A stretch of DNA of 64,000 bases. It comes from Davidsoniella eucalypti (lineage: Eukaryota > Ascomycota > Sordariomycetes > Microascales > Ceratocystidaceae). The position numbers and the translations under genes were made by a program. The stretch spans positions 124,001-188,000 of the forward strand of contig RMBW01000052.1 of the NCBI GenBank assembly GCA_004009845.1, given 5' to 3'. This document shows positions 1 through 10,800 of the stretch, one piece after another; position 1 is the first letter of the stretch; each line of letters starts with the position of its first letter. The notes beneath the pieces were generated by a model. The model did no database searches and was not told the origin of the DNA. It was given only the letters and a program-made list of their open reading frames with translations.

Positions 1-2393
1 TTTTTTTTTCTCAGTGAACAACGCCATTTTCACAGCAAAATAAAAGGCGTCTACAATAGGTAAATGGTATCTTTTTGTCCTGTGATCAAATGCATTGATT
101 GTTTTACTACCCTGTGCCCATCACATGAGCTTTTTTTCTTCTTTTTATCTTCTATATCATCTATATCTCACCAAGTGGATTCTTGGCATCTGAATTAATG
201 TCGTCATAGTCCATAATCAGCTACATATGCAGTATCAAATACAGAACTATCAGACCCGAGGCTCTACAGAACAGTCATTCATTGCGCTCTTGTTTCTTCT
301 GCTACGGAGGCTGAGTGGATGTTCGAGTGGATACAGTTATACTAGTAATAGTTGTATATGGGTCTTGTACCCCAAGGATGAATGGGCGGATTGATGGGAG
401 AAAAATGCAGGAAAAAAATGGGAAAATGGAACGAGGCACTAAAACTTTCCACCTATAACCCCAGTCACGATAAATGATTTCGACACGAGTTACAGGCAGA
501 AATGTATAAATGATAAAAATAAGATAAAATTAAAATCATATGTTTGCGGTAATGGGCCGCCGCACTGAGGCTCAAATTTATAATCTTTATTTTTGTGATT
601 CTAGCGTACAAGATCCGTAATACCCGTCTGACAATTTATAGGCACTGAAACACAAAGAAAAAGAAAGAAAAAAAAGAGATCTCAGGGTCACCCTTTTTCA
701 GTTATCACACAGACATTGTGTCCAAAGTAGTCAACAATCAAAAGTACAGCTTAATACCAGTAGGACAAAGAAACCAATGGGCTGTCAGGTAATTTAGCGA
801 TTGTTTATTCTCCTGCAAATCCCGGAGAAATTCCACAACTTTCCACTGACCGAACTACCACCAGACCAGACAGAAAAAAGCAAGCCATCACGATTTCTCC
901 AAAGCCCTTCTCCGATCTTTTTTTAGTTGTATGTTCTAGTATGTATTTATTTATCATTTTACGTCTTTATGTGGATCTGTTCTAGTCAACTTACCTTGTA
1001 CTAAAAACCTACTATACTTGTTGGGGACTTTTTTTTTCAGAAACGGTTTCTCGGCTGACTCTCCCTTGTTCCCTTTTTTCAGGAGAATATTATTTCCCCA
1101 ATTATTTAATTCTTTGTTTTTTCTCAAACTTCTTCTCACCTCGGCCGGAAAACTGGAAGCTTCGACCATTAGAGTAAAACTCCCTTTCAGCCTACCGAAC
1201 TTTTTTTTGGGGGTGACAATAAGCCTCATTCGGTATATTTGTACACAAACCCTAACCTTAATATTTCAAATAAGCTACCTTTGGTTTTATCACGACTCTC
1301 GAGTTTTTGTAACTTATTCGTGAGTGAAGATATTTAAACACTAATTGTCAACATTACATTATATCAACAGTCCCTCATTGCCATTGATACCTATGATTTG
1401 CCATGCCCCAAATGCATTACCACATAGAAATCTGACAGCGCTTCCTCTTACTCCTCTCGGCAGGCTCGTGCATAGATTTCTCTTCATTTTATATATCTAT
1501 ATTTTTTTTTATACAAAGAGTATTCTGTGTTGTTCTATCTAGGCGGCTCCACTCTCCCCATCGCGGCGAAACAGGCAAAAAGGAGCGCCGGTCTCGCTTG
1601 GCTACTACCAAGTACAAAAAAATTAATAATACTGGTAGCATTAGCCTCCTAGGCTGCAAGGAACCCTTCACGATAAATGATCAGCCAGCAGAAAATACCA
1701 GTATAAGTGGCAGTGGTAGTTAGCAGAGTGAAGCAACTATAGAAGATATACATGTAGCTACAGTAGCATAGAGGGGTACTACTACTACCATAGCCTTTTA
1801 TAACAAGACGCTGTATGTACTAATAGTGGTGACAAGCAACACCAAATCCTTTCAGTCGGCCCAGCATCTCGGAAGAGCGAGCTAAGCTGCGCGAAGGATC
1901 TCGTTCGAGTGCTATTTTTTATTTTATTTACTACCTTTTAGGCTGGATCGTATCTTCTTGCCTAAGGCTTCATGGCCAAACTGACAAGTTGCAGATATAA
2001 CATGAGCTATCATCACGATATCATAGACAGCTTTAGCCTCACTGTCTACTAATCATGGAGAATAAACTTGTGAAAAGACCGTAGCTAGCTGTATATACCT
2101 TTGCTTCATAAATTCGGATTTCTTCTTGATTGATGCCAACTATAAGATCTCACCCCCAAAACTATGCCACATCTCTATCCTGACCCCTAGTTTCACTGCC
2201 AAGCCTATCGTCCTTCTCTTATTAGCAGTTCTTCTGAATACTAATACAGATGTATGTCCTGTGGTCCTGTCAAAGCGCTAGAATGTCAAATCCTGTCCCT
2301 TTTCCAATGCACCCTTCAGCTCGCTTTTGCCTTACAACCTGAAGATCCAATAACAAACCCCCCTCCCCTTCCCAGATTTCCTTAAACTTGATC

Positions 2394-2409
2394 TTATCTG
2401 ATCAGATAA
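2394..2409. promoter_or_regulatory. Palindromic paired GATA site
   Basis: The 16 bases TTATCTGATCAGATAA form a perfect palindrome made of two opposed GATAA cores. Paired GATA cores are typical binding sites of fungal GATA factors such as AreA and NsdD. No confident gene starts nearby, so a target is not identified and the site could be fortuitous. Confidence 0.35.
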
Positions 2410-3049
2410 ACTGAGACCTTTTTATTTTATTGCTACAACTATAATTATTCCACTAGTTAAGCTATGTTCGGCTCGGATTACCTTAACACCGCCCGATACT
2501 AAAATAGCTTCCAACTCTACGGAATTCTACGATCGAAGCTCAAGCTTGGTTACAAGAAAAAATATTGTAGAAAATAAAAACATACAGGTTATAGTGTTGT
2601 AGTGCCCATCTGTAGGACCGAGGGTTTTTTTTTTTTCGTCGTGCCAATCCTCGAAATTATCATCACGCCACCACTCGAGCCCCATACATTTAGCTCTCTC
2701 ACAAGTTTTCCGTATTGTTAGGGGTGGGTTTTGGCCCATGGAAATATTCAGCAGGTTAGTTCCAAGCGCTTGAAAAATATTCATGATGACGCCACTTTGA
2801 GTGGCCTTACCCGTGAGCTGATAATCTACAACAAAAGACAAATAGATAATCGAAACGTCAATATGTATAGAGCTTTCCTTTTTATTAACAAGGCCCTGTT
2901 ATGGTCTAAGAGATACTTCGTTTAGCAATGCATGAAACCTTCTCTCTTCCTCTCTCCCAGAGCTGATCATGCTATTTCATCCATGTAGGCTCATCATAGC
3001 TTATAAGCCGGGATCAGCCGTTAATACCCGTACATGCAAAATATGCACA

Positions 3050-3075
3050 CCGCTGTGCACGGGGGGTCACAGCGG
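3050..3075. repeat. Perfect 8-bp inverted repeat (hairpin)
   Basis: CCGCTGTG at 3050-3057 is followed after a 10-base G-rich loop by its exact complement CACAGCGG at 3068-3075. It sits downstream of the cyclin H stop, which reads toward it, so it could lie in or just past the 3' end of that transcript. Function unknown. Confidence 0.4.
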
Positions 3076-3244
3076 CATCGGAAGATATACCGGACCACTA
3101 AATGAACCGTTAAGCCATAGTAAACTGCTATTCATCAGGTCGATCTTCTTATGGGCGACTATCCATCTTTCCGATGACGCAAAACGAGATATAATGCTAT
3201 ATTAAAAAGGTCTTAAGATATGAACCAAGCCGAAAATGTCTGCG

Positions 3245-4345
3245 TTAAGCGCCTAGTGGAGGACCGAACGGATCTTCTGCGCTGACCTTTCTTCGTTTCG
3301 CTTCACGTTTCTTTTCATCCTCTCTCTCCATCCGAGAGCTGAGCTCTCTCCGTGCCTTTTGGAGTTTTACGAGATCAATACGATCGGGATCTCTGCATTT
3401 ACGAAGCTTCTTCTGGAGGGGACGCAATTCCTTACTGCACTCCTGAGACCCCCAAAAGTTATCCATGCGTTCCGGTAGCTCGGTCTCGAGCAAGGCCTGG
3501 CACGTCTTGATAGTTCCGTAAAGCTTCTCTTTGGCTTCCTCGGCTGCTGTCTCATCGACATTGGCAGCCCCGACGAGTACATCGAATAGCCGATCAACCA
3601 GCTCTTGATCTGCGATGGAAAATGCTGCGAACATTATTTGTGACGGTGTATAATGGAAATAGGCATCGGTGACTAGTGGGCTGAATTTAAGGATTTCGCG
3701 AGCCCGAACATGGGCATCCTCAATACGAAGATCCTGTAGTTGTGATGATATATTAGTGAATGTTCGGATGTCTTGGTATATCTGGTCCCTCAAACTTACA
3801 TCTTCAGGATATGAACGTCGCAACTCCAACACGATGCCTTCTAGTGCTCTAAATGGATGCCTGACGTCAAACGCAAATCTGATGCCTTGACAAAGCAGGA
3901 ATTCTCCCGCAACAATCTCTTCTGGTGTCGTCTTGGGGAACTTTTCGGCAAATTTTGCTAGCCTCGTGTAATGGCCTTCGGTCTTGGAGCCAAAGAATAG
4001 ACATGTTTTCAGTAAATTAGTCGGCGGGTACATCATAACCGAGTTCGTGACATAGAAGCGACGCATGAAGACGGCCGCTGTAGCACGAATCTCTGCCGGA
4101 AGTTGGCAAAAGGTAGCTGCGCGTAGAAGCTCTACTATGAAGAACTTGAGAAGTTGGTCTTCTTCTTGAACCGTAAGAAACTCAATTCCGTCGGTACCGC
4201 CTTCCTCAGATGCTAGTCGAGCTGCGATATGTTCTTTGGCTATAGCATTTGATTTTGTTCGGAGCTCCAGTAGTTTCGCTTTGGAAAATGACCACATAGA
4301 GAATTGCGTCGACGTACGATAACGAGAATCGTCTATACACTCCAT
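3245..4345 (-). CDS. ccl1: Cyclin H homologue (TFIIH/CAK cyclin, Ccl1)
   Basis: A 366-residue uninterrupted frame. Cyclin H pairs with the CDK7/Kin28 kinase in TFIIH and supports phosphorylation of the RNA polymerase II C-terminal domain in the nucleus. The N-terminus RYRTSTQFSMWSF (residues 8-20) is the family's opening motif. The first cyclin fold spans about 55-160 and contains RRFYVTNSVMMYPP, equivalent to the family's KRFYLxNSVMEYHP. The second fold begins near VRHPFRALEGIVLEL (about 161-176). The tail (about 335-366) is strongly basic and charged, as is usual. The start ATG at 4345 immediately precedes the conserved N-terminal motif and no intron is needed. Length is close to fungal relatives. 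Confidence 0.9.
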   Translation of the reverse strand: MECIDDSRYRTSTQFSMWSFSKAKLLELRTKSNAIAKEHIAARLASEEGGTDGIEFLTVQEEDQLLKFFIVELLRAATFCQLPAEIRATAAVFMRRFYVTNSVMMYPPTNLLKTCLFFGSKTEGHYTRLAKFAEKFPKTTPEEIVAGEFLLCQGIRFAFDVRHPFRALEGIVLELRRSYPEDVSLRDQIYQDIRTFTNISSQLQDLRIEDAHVRAREILKFSPLVTDAYFHYTPSQIMFAAFSIADQELVDRLFDVLVGAANVDETAAEEAKEKLYGTIKTCQALLETELPERMDNFWGSQECSKELRPLQKKLRKCRDPDRIDLVKLQKARRELSSRMEREDEKKREAKRRKVSAEDPFGPPLGA

Positions 4346-4797
4346 TTTTCGGACTAGATAGATCGGTGGGATGACGGTAAAGTGATGATGGATGAGCGAA
4401 TAAGCATAGACGAGTTGTGTGGTGTGGAATCTCCCGTTGAAGATGATGGCATATTGCTCGCTAGACTACAAAAGAAGCTATGATGTTGTGAGTTGGAGCT
4501 AGTTCTTACCGACTAAAAGCGCCTATGTGATAAGATAAGAAAGTCCCATTGCATTTAGGGTCGATTTAACCCTTGTGATACTTGACAATGAAGTATGGTG
4601 AGCAACGGCATACTTGGGTTATTCATAGAATTGGAAGAGAGCATTAACTTAGTCTTTTCTTCGAAAAAAGAATACAAGTGTCTATAGAAGTACTATAACC
4701 ATTAAACGATAATTTATTGACCTCATGAGAACGGTCTGTAGTTTTCAACTGGTATGACATCATCCTCAACTTGCTTCCCTGGATTTCTAGTCATAAT
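4346..4797. other. Promoter region of the cyclin H gene
   Basis: About 450 bases between the cyclin H start and the stop of the next minus-strand gene. It carries tandem GATA cores, GATAAGATAAG, at 4529-4539. No open frame worth calling. Confidence 0.45.
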
Positions 4798-5892
4798 CTA
4801 AAATTTATTCTTTCTCGTCACTTTAACCCATCCAGGAGAAGGCGATGTCTGACCCCTATCTGTATATGACCTTTTTATTCGTACCTCTCGCTGTTTCGCC
4901 CCGGCTGTGATGGGCATGGTTACATCTTTGGATTCGTCTTGAGACCCTACCACCGACTCATCGTGAGTCTCTTGACGGCTTGTAGTTAGAGCTTCGGCGT
5001 ACGAAAATAGAAGATGAGGTTGTTCCGGCGATTTTTGGCAAGTTCCATGGAAGTTATGTTCCGCTCCGTTGGTCATGGGATGGCCTGGTGATGGGCTTAG
5101 TGGACATATATCAAACATTATAGATGCCTGAGTAGCGCCACTGCTAGTGGGATCTATGTCATGGCCCTGATCTGACTGGGGATAAAAGAGCGATTCGAGA
5201 TTGATAATGGTCGGGGATGCACTGCGTTCATTTTCGACATTGAAGCTGTTACAATGGGCACTTTCTGACCCTTTTAGTTTCGGCTGGTGTACACTCTCAG
5301 AGCAGATATTCTTGCCCTTTGAGGACAACTCGGACACTGGGAGACACTTGAAAGGTGATATATCGTCTTCGTATTTCCCGCAAAAAAGATTACTAGGCGG
5401 GTCAAAGGGCGTAGTTCCGTAATAATCATCATCGTCTTCACTCTCGAAAAAGGTTTCATCTGACTTTACGTGGGCGACGACTTCCGGCGGCTTAACATCG
5501 ACATTATAGTCCCAAGGTGTCTTGTCGACGGCTGAAATAGGGCGGTAGTTGCTGAGAGTTGAGTAACACGGTGCGACAGGAGAGGTGTAACAATCCTTAT
5601 ATGTTACATTCGATAGCTTGGGGCTCATGTCAAGCCAGGGACGATTTTGTGATGTGCAATGTACACAATATGTTGGGTCTTGCCAGGAGGTTTGCACTAG
5701 TTTTGGTATAAAACTCCGGCACTATAATTGGAAGACTTTATTGGCCTTCTGTGCTTCGTGGGCTGCTTGGCTGTTGAATTTGACCATGGCATTCTTCACT
5801 CCGCGTCGGCGTGGTAGATACTCATTGAGATACCAAGAAGAGTTGCAAAGGTCGATTTCGCGGAGTAGATCTTGCATACACGTGTCAGCCAT
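4798..5892 (-). CDS. Unrecognised gene, frame interrupted by one in-frame TAG
   Basis: Two coding-like blocks lie in one reading frame. The first begins at ATG 5892 and encodes 56 residues (MADTCMQDLLREIDLC and on) to a TAG at 5722-5724. The second continues in the same frame for about 307 codons to a stop at 4798; it is rich in Ser, Pro, Asp and Glu, with an acidic run ESEDDDDYYG, and its first in-frame ATG lies some 30 codons in. Either a short intron ending ATTATAG removes the stop (phase-0 donors GTGAAG or GTCAAA are possible but weak), or there is readthrough, or the gene is broken. No domain is recognised. A probable 5'-UTR intron lies just upstream. I could not choose the structure by eye. 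Confidence 0.45.
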
Positions 5893-5906
5893 GATGATGG
5901 GTATCA

Positions 5907-5979
5907 CTAGATATGGAGCGTGTGTTAGTTTAGATACTATTAGTGACAACAGAGATAATAACCAAGAAAGGAAACATAC
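5907..5979 (-). other. Probable 5'-UTR intron
   Basis: Read on the minus strand, a GTATGT donor (5979-5974), an AAACTAACAC branch-like sequence and a TAG acceptor (5909-5907) give a 73-base intron that ends 14 bases before ATG 5892. The good splice signals support a real transcript starting upstream of the interrupted gene. Confidence 0.5.
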
Positions 5980-6392
5980 ATGTAGGCTATCAAGGAACGC
6001 GAGAAGGTTGAAAAAATGACTGGAAATGTTTCAACCTTGATCTTTGGTATTTTGAAGTCAGTACTTCTGGCTGAACTGGATAGACAATAAGGTAACTGGA
6101 AGGTAACGTAAGTGGGTTAATCGTTGTAGATATTATAGAAACAAGTTAAGAGTTTAAATTGGAAGAAAACGAGACTCGAGAGATAGAAAGTGAGGGCAGA
6201 TGTGAAGAGTCAAGATTAGAAGAATGTGTAAACATTGCGAAGTTTATATTTGATGACTACTCCTAGTAGCATTGTATCCAACGAGGAAGCTGCGCCATTT
6301 TTGGTCACGAACTAGCCAAAAGCAACTTGCTTGTGGAAAATTCTATAAGCTTTATATCCTATGTTACACACTAGAGGCTTGCTGTCTCATGA

Positions 6393-6962
6393 TCATGTGC
6401 CTTTCAAAAGCCCGCTAGCACGCTCTCGTCTCTTGTTTCCCTGGATATCTCTTTGTATCTCGGCGTTGATGGCTCTGACTTCCTCAAGCGCCAAGGCCAG
6501 CCCGTTGCCGAACCGCTCAACCGAATCGTCCCTCTTGCCTAGGTTTTTTCTTGCTTCATTCACGATGACAATTGCGCGCGGGTCCTTCATGACTTCTGCG
6601 ACGGTAGTCTTTACCCAGTCCTCAAAGTTGTCCAGTGCTCGTTCTTGGTCGAGAAGTTTTGAGTCTGGCGTTGAGGCACTAGTAGCTGAGGTTTTGCCTC
6701 GTTTCTCAGATTGGGGAGTTTTGCCGTTAAGTTCTTGTATGCTCGCAGCCGTGCTACTGTGTTTAAAAGGTGGCAAAGTTATTAGTATTTCGAACATGAG
6801 TTCTATGAAATTAGATATGATGCTTATGGGAAAAGGAAGAACAAACTCTTTCTGGACGTCTTTTGTGTTTTTGCGGGATTTCTGATAATCCGAGAAGGCG
6901 CTGGATATCGAGTAATAAGATTCTGGATCCCACACTGTGCTCGATGAGCGTAGATTTCCCAT
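6393..6962 (-). CDS. Hypothetical protein, two exons
   Basis: The frame is open across the whole span, but the segment encoding a hydrophobic stretch looks like a retained intron. It has donor GTTTGT, branch-like ACTAATAAC and acceptor ACACAG (intron 6757-6846, 90 bases). Splicing joins 6847-6962 to 6393-6756 and gives 159 residues beginning MGNLRSSSTVWDPESYYS. The predicted product is soluble and charged, with a likely helical C-terminal half (about 85-150) and no cysteine. No family recognised. It lies between two other small unrecognised genes on the same strand; a poorly conserved or lineage-specific gene is likely. Confidence 0.5.
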   Translation of the reverse strand: MGNLRSSSTVWDPESYYSISSAFSDYQKSRKNTKDVQKEFVLPFPISIISNFIELMFEILITLPPFKHSSTAASIQELNGKTPQSEKRGKTSATSASTPDSKLLDQERALDNFEDWVKTTVAEVMKDPRAIVIVNEARKNLGKRDDSVERFGNGLALALEEVRAINAEIQRDIQGNKRRERASGLLKGT

Positions 6963-7426
6963 TTTCAGCGTAAATAAACTCAGTAAGATGGCGAAGGCTC
7001 AACCGTATTGAGCATGAGATAGTTGTATATCTTTTTATTTTGGCTTCACAGGCTTTTTTTCTTTTGGTTTCCTTGAACAATTTACAGTAACTACGTATAG
7101 CAGCGACCCTTATTGAAGTGGATCCAGAGTGAAGTAAACAAGATTCATGGAAGCTACGTTAACAGTCATTGTTTGTATGAGGAATTCCGATATAAGTGAC
7201 TGGCTTTACATTTGGATGAAATGATTTATAAACATGGTCATATTCCTCGAGACAAACACGTATATATGTACGATATGGAATCAATCAATGGCGTTATAGT
7301 CATGCTTCATAGATAGTGATGATAAAATGAAGACTCTATGAGTCGTTGTAAAAACATCGAGTAGTTCTAGACGTATGAGGAAGACTTGCGATCGAGGTAT
7401 TCTGCGCTAGTCATACAGAGACAAGT
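6963..7426. other. Intergenic stretch
   Basis: About 460 AT-rich bases between two small minus-strand genes. It should hold the promoter of the left one and the 3' end of the right one. No distinct feature seen. Confidence 0.5.
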
Positions 7427-7825
7427 TCATCTATATTCCGTGTTTCTTAGATTGTGGCCATGATTGAGCATTCGAGCAAATTCCATCTTAGCGATGGATT
7501 CTTTCAGAAAGTCTCTATAGCTAGCATGGCCTTCGGTACTGTTGTATTTCGACATAGTCGAAGCTTCGTCTAGTCGCATTGCTTGGCCTTTACCGTCACT
7601 TATAGTGGCTAGAATACGATTGAGTTCTTGTTTAAGGTCGGAGAGGTCCATGAAAGAACTCTTGGGTTCGACGGGGCTACATCGTCCTGATAAAGTTACA
7701 TATTAGTCTAGAGTTGCAGAGCAAGGAGACGTCAACTGACCAATGAGGCGTTCTAGGAGATGCCGCTGAACAGCAGCCATTGCAAGAAGATCAAATATTG
7801 ATTCGTCTGTCGTTGGTTCCGGCAT
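7427..7825 (-). CDS. Hypothetical small protein, two exons
   Basis: Exon 1 is 7741-7825 and encodes MPEPTTDESIFDLLAMAAVQ and on. It is followed by a 54-base intron (7687-7740) with donor GTCAGT, branch-like GACTAATAT and acceptor ATCAG. Exon 2 is 7427-7686. Splicing gives an in-frame 114-residue, largely helical, charged protein. The good splice signals with frame kept across the junction support a real gene. No family is recognised. It is the first of three small unrecognised genes in a row on this strand. Confidence 0.5.
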
Positions 7826-10800
7826 AGTTGGAAAGGTGATCAATCCTCAAGTAGGTTTCAAAGGAAGGCTAGAAGTTGGCCTATAAATATGAGCATGTCG
7901 ACAGTAAAATGAAGGGCATATGCAGTAGTTTTTAAGGCAGCTCGTGGATGTCATTTGAAAAGTTGGAAATTGGAATTATGTCTTTGGTGTATTCTCGAAT
8001 GAACTCAAAACGATCAAAGAAAGCCTTCTATAGGAGGCCATTATATTCTACACATAATATTTCGTTACATGACTTGTCAGTTGTGATAAAATAAAAGCTA
8101 TAACAGGCTAGATAAATCTAGATGTTAAAGATGAATTATGCACGAAGAAAAATAAACGAGATAGTAATATAGATATGAGGTTGAACATGTGTAGATAAAA
8201 TCATCTTGAGATGTTTACTATATCTTGGTTTCGTGTTATCCTTTCCATTATCCTTTCTAACTTGAATACTTCTTTCAAGTTTCCATAGTATCTAGTTATT
8301 AGTCTTACAGTTACGTAAGCCAAAACAAATTGATCAGTTGCACCTAGTGTGTATATGATACTAAGCGAAGCTGGGTTTCTGTACACTTTGATGGTTAGAT
8401 GCATACTCACGTAGATGCATATATGCACATACCGTGGGTTGGTTACAACTTCCAGTTCTGGATGTGGCTAAGGTACTGCGTTGTAACTGACCTAATCCCG
8501 TCGTTTTCCAACTACGTTATATATAATCAAATCAAATCAAAAAGCCGCTTTCCAACAGACTCTAGTCTTTTTAGTCTGTTCTGTCCATTGGCAACAATCG
8601 AAACTCTTCTTTCTAGATTGTGTCACATAGCATCATTATCGTTGATTAGGGTTTCAAAGCACAGCTTGCTTTTCTTTATCATGATCTCTCCTATATTTAG
8701 AGCCATTTATCTACAGTGCTACATGTATGAAGATGTCAATACAGCATGCTACATTGGGACTTGAATTTCCTTAGGGTTTCCTCGGGATATATGTAGTTAA
8801 TTAAAGTAGATATCTTCTATAGCTTACAGAGTACGTCGGTCAACCGACGATGTAGACTGTATATGGCTTACTAACTAAACACGAAGCTAGTTGTTTGATT
8901 CGGCCGAGCATACGGCAATGTTTGTAGTTGTCCTTAAAACCCAGCATTAGCCCGGAGAATATATCCGTGAATTAACAGCCAATATCTACTAGTGCTGGAT
9001 GTTTCGGGCATGGCGAAATAAGCTATGTCAGAATACCACATAGATTATTGATTTATTTTTATTATTCACGATATCTTGTGATTCATTGCTTTATTGTACT
9101 ATTTTTGCCAAGATTGCTTGCTGTTTCTCTTTCTATTCCAGCCTTATATAAAAAAAATAAAAAATAAAAAATAAAAAATAAAAAATAAAAAATAAAAAAT
9201 AAAAAATAAAAAATAAAAAATAAAAAATAAAAAATAAAAAATAAAAAATAAAAAATGCAAGGGACGGACGGACCTAAGTCATCTTTTCTTGGCTGAATGA
9301 ATGATATAGCCGACACTCCGCGAACATAGTAAAAGGAACCCTTGACATATTGATGTTTTGGGAATTTTTGTAGAATTCGAAAAATCCAGGGTATTCCATG
9401 TCCGTGTCATATTAAGTCAAATAATAATAAAATAAGATGAAGTAAAATCAAATAAAATCAAAGAGTGTTCTTAGTCTCACAATGAAACTCCATTTGTGAT
9501 CTCGAGATCTTGGCAAAGAAACACGGCCTATTGTCGACATATATAAGAGTACATATAGGCAAAGAACTCAAGTCCCAGATAATCTATGGATTGTGGTTGG
9601 GCCTCTGGTTGAATTCTGCAGGTGAGGCATGAAAACGCTACACTGACTTGAGATCCCTTTCTTTCTTCTTAGGTCTACGTGTCAGTCAATGTCTTAGAGT
9701 CCTTTTTCCTCGCATCTCATGTGAACATGGCAAGCCAAATTGCGATAGCCGCGTTCTGGCACTGAACTATAGTACATCCATAGACGTCTGGAGTTAGTAC
9801 TATGGAGATAGATAATATACGGAAGTAGTTACATGTGTACCTCAAAATACTGGGTTTGCTTCTGTCTCTCTCTTTCTATATGTGTGAGTTATTAATTTTC
9901 AATATTCCAAGGCTGTTTAGATTAAGTCAAGAACCAGATTTAGTTACAGGCAGTGTTTGGCTAGGACCCCGGGTATTCAGGCTATTGCCTACCATATCAT
10001 CAACCTAGGGGAACTACTTGATGTCCTTATGTAGTGGTAACGTACCATACTTACATATATCATAGCACAAATAACAGACTGACTTGGTTTCACGGTAACC
10101 AAACACGTTGGAACTGCCAGCTTTATAATCACATAGCCACACGCGGAACATCGGCAATTAGAAGGTAATATGATGTCCAGCTTTGTACGTAATCTGGCGC
10201 CAAGATACAACAGCACACGCCTCTTCCCCCCTCTTGCCCCATACTTTTCTTTCATCCTTGCTTCTTTTGCAAGTGCCGTGGTAATGCGCTCCTTGTAACT
10301 AAGACCCTGTTGAAGGATAAGTATGCTGACATGTCATGAATACAGAGTTATAGTCGGTCAGAGTTGACATAGTTGTAGCAGCATATAAGTGGTAAAAATA
10401 TAGTTGTATGCCCAGTGTTGGGGTTGTCTTATCTGCATACTAGTGCATAAAGCTGTGCCTTGTTTTTAAACGATATAACCAACATCGTTGGAAGTATCTA
10501 GACATGCTGACAAATCACACTCCAAGGCTCATTCATATCAGTGGCCGTGATAAGTTCTTATGATAACGGTGATATGGTCATGATTGATTGAAGAATAGTC
10601 TTGGATATTTGAAAACAGAAAAGCATGTGTGAGGTTAGGGCCTAATATCAGACAATATAAGACTAGAGACGTACTGTACATACATAGTACTATCATACTA
10701 GTATGTACACATACACAAGCTGATATGCTACGATACCTCAAGGACTAACTGTAGACCGGACAGGCCAACTCTAAGTCAAATTAACTCACTAGCTCTGAGC

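Larger units (their letters stand above)
1..3244. other. Gene-free AT-rich stretch
   Basis: No convincing gene. Open frames here are about 100 codons or fewer, often lack ATG starts and show no recognisable motif. The stretch is AT-rich with homopolymer runs of T. It holds a perfect GATA palindrome near 2.4 kb and a GC-rich hairpin near 3.05 kb, listed separately. The last few hundred bases presumably include the 3' end of the cyclin H transcript that reads in from the right. Confidence 0.6.

Noticed and set aside
1247..1257. AAACCCTAACC, like a telomerase RNA template for TTAGGG repeats
   Set aside because: A single 11-base match with no supporting structure; similar short CCCTAA strings occur by chance elsewhere in the window.
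2782..2821. ATGATGA and CTGA boxes resembling a C/D snoRNA
   Set aside because: Boxes only about 36 bases apart and no terminal stem; too short for a C/D snoRNA.
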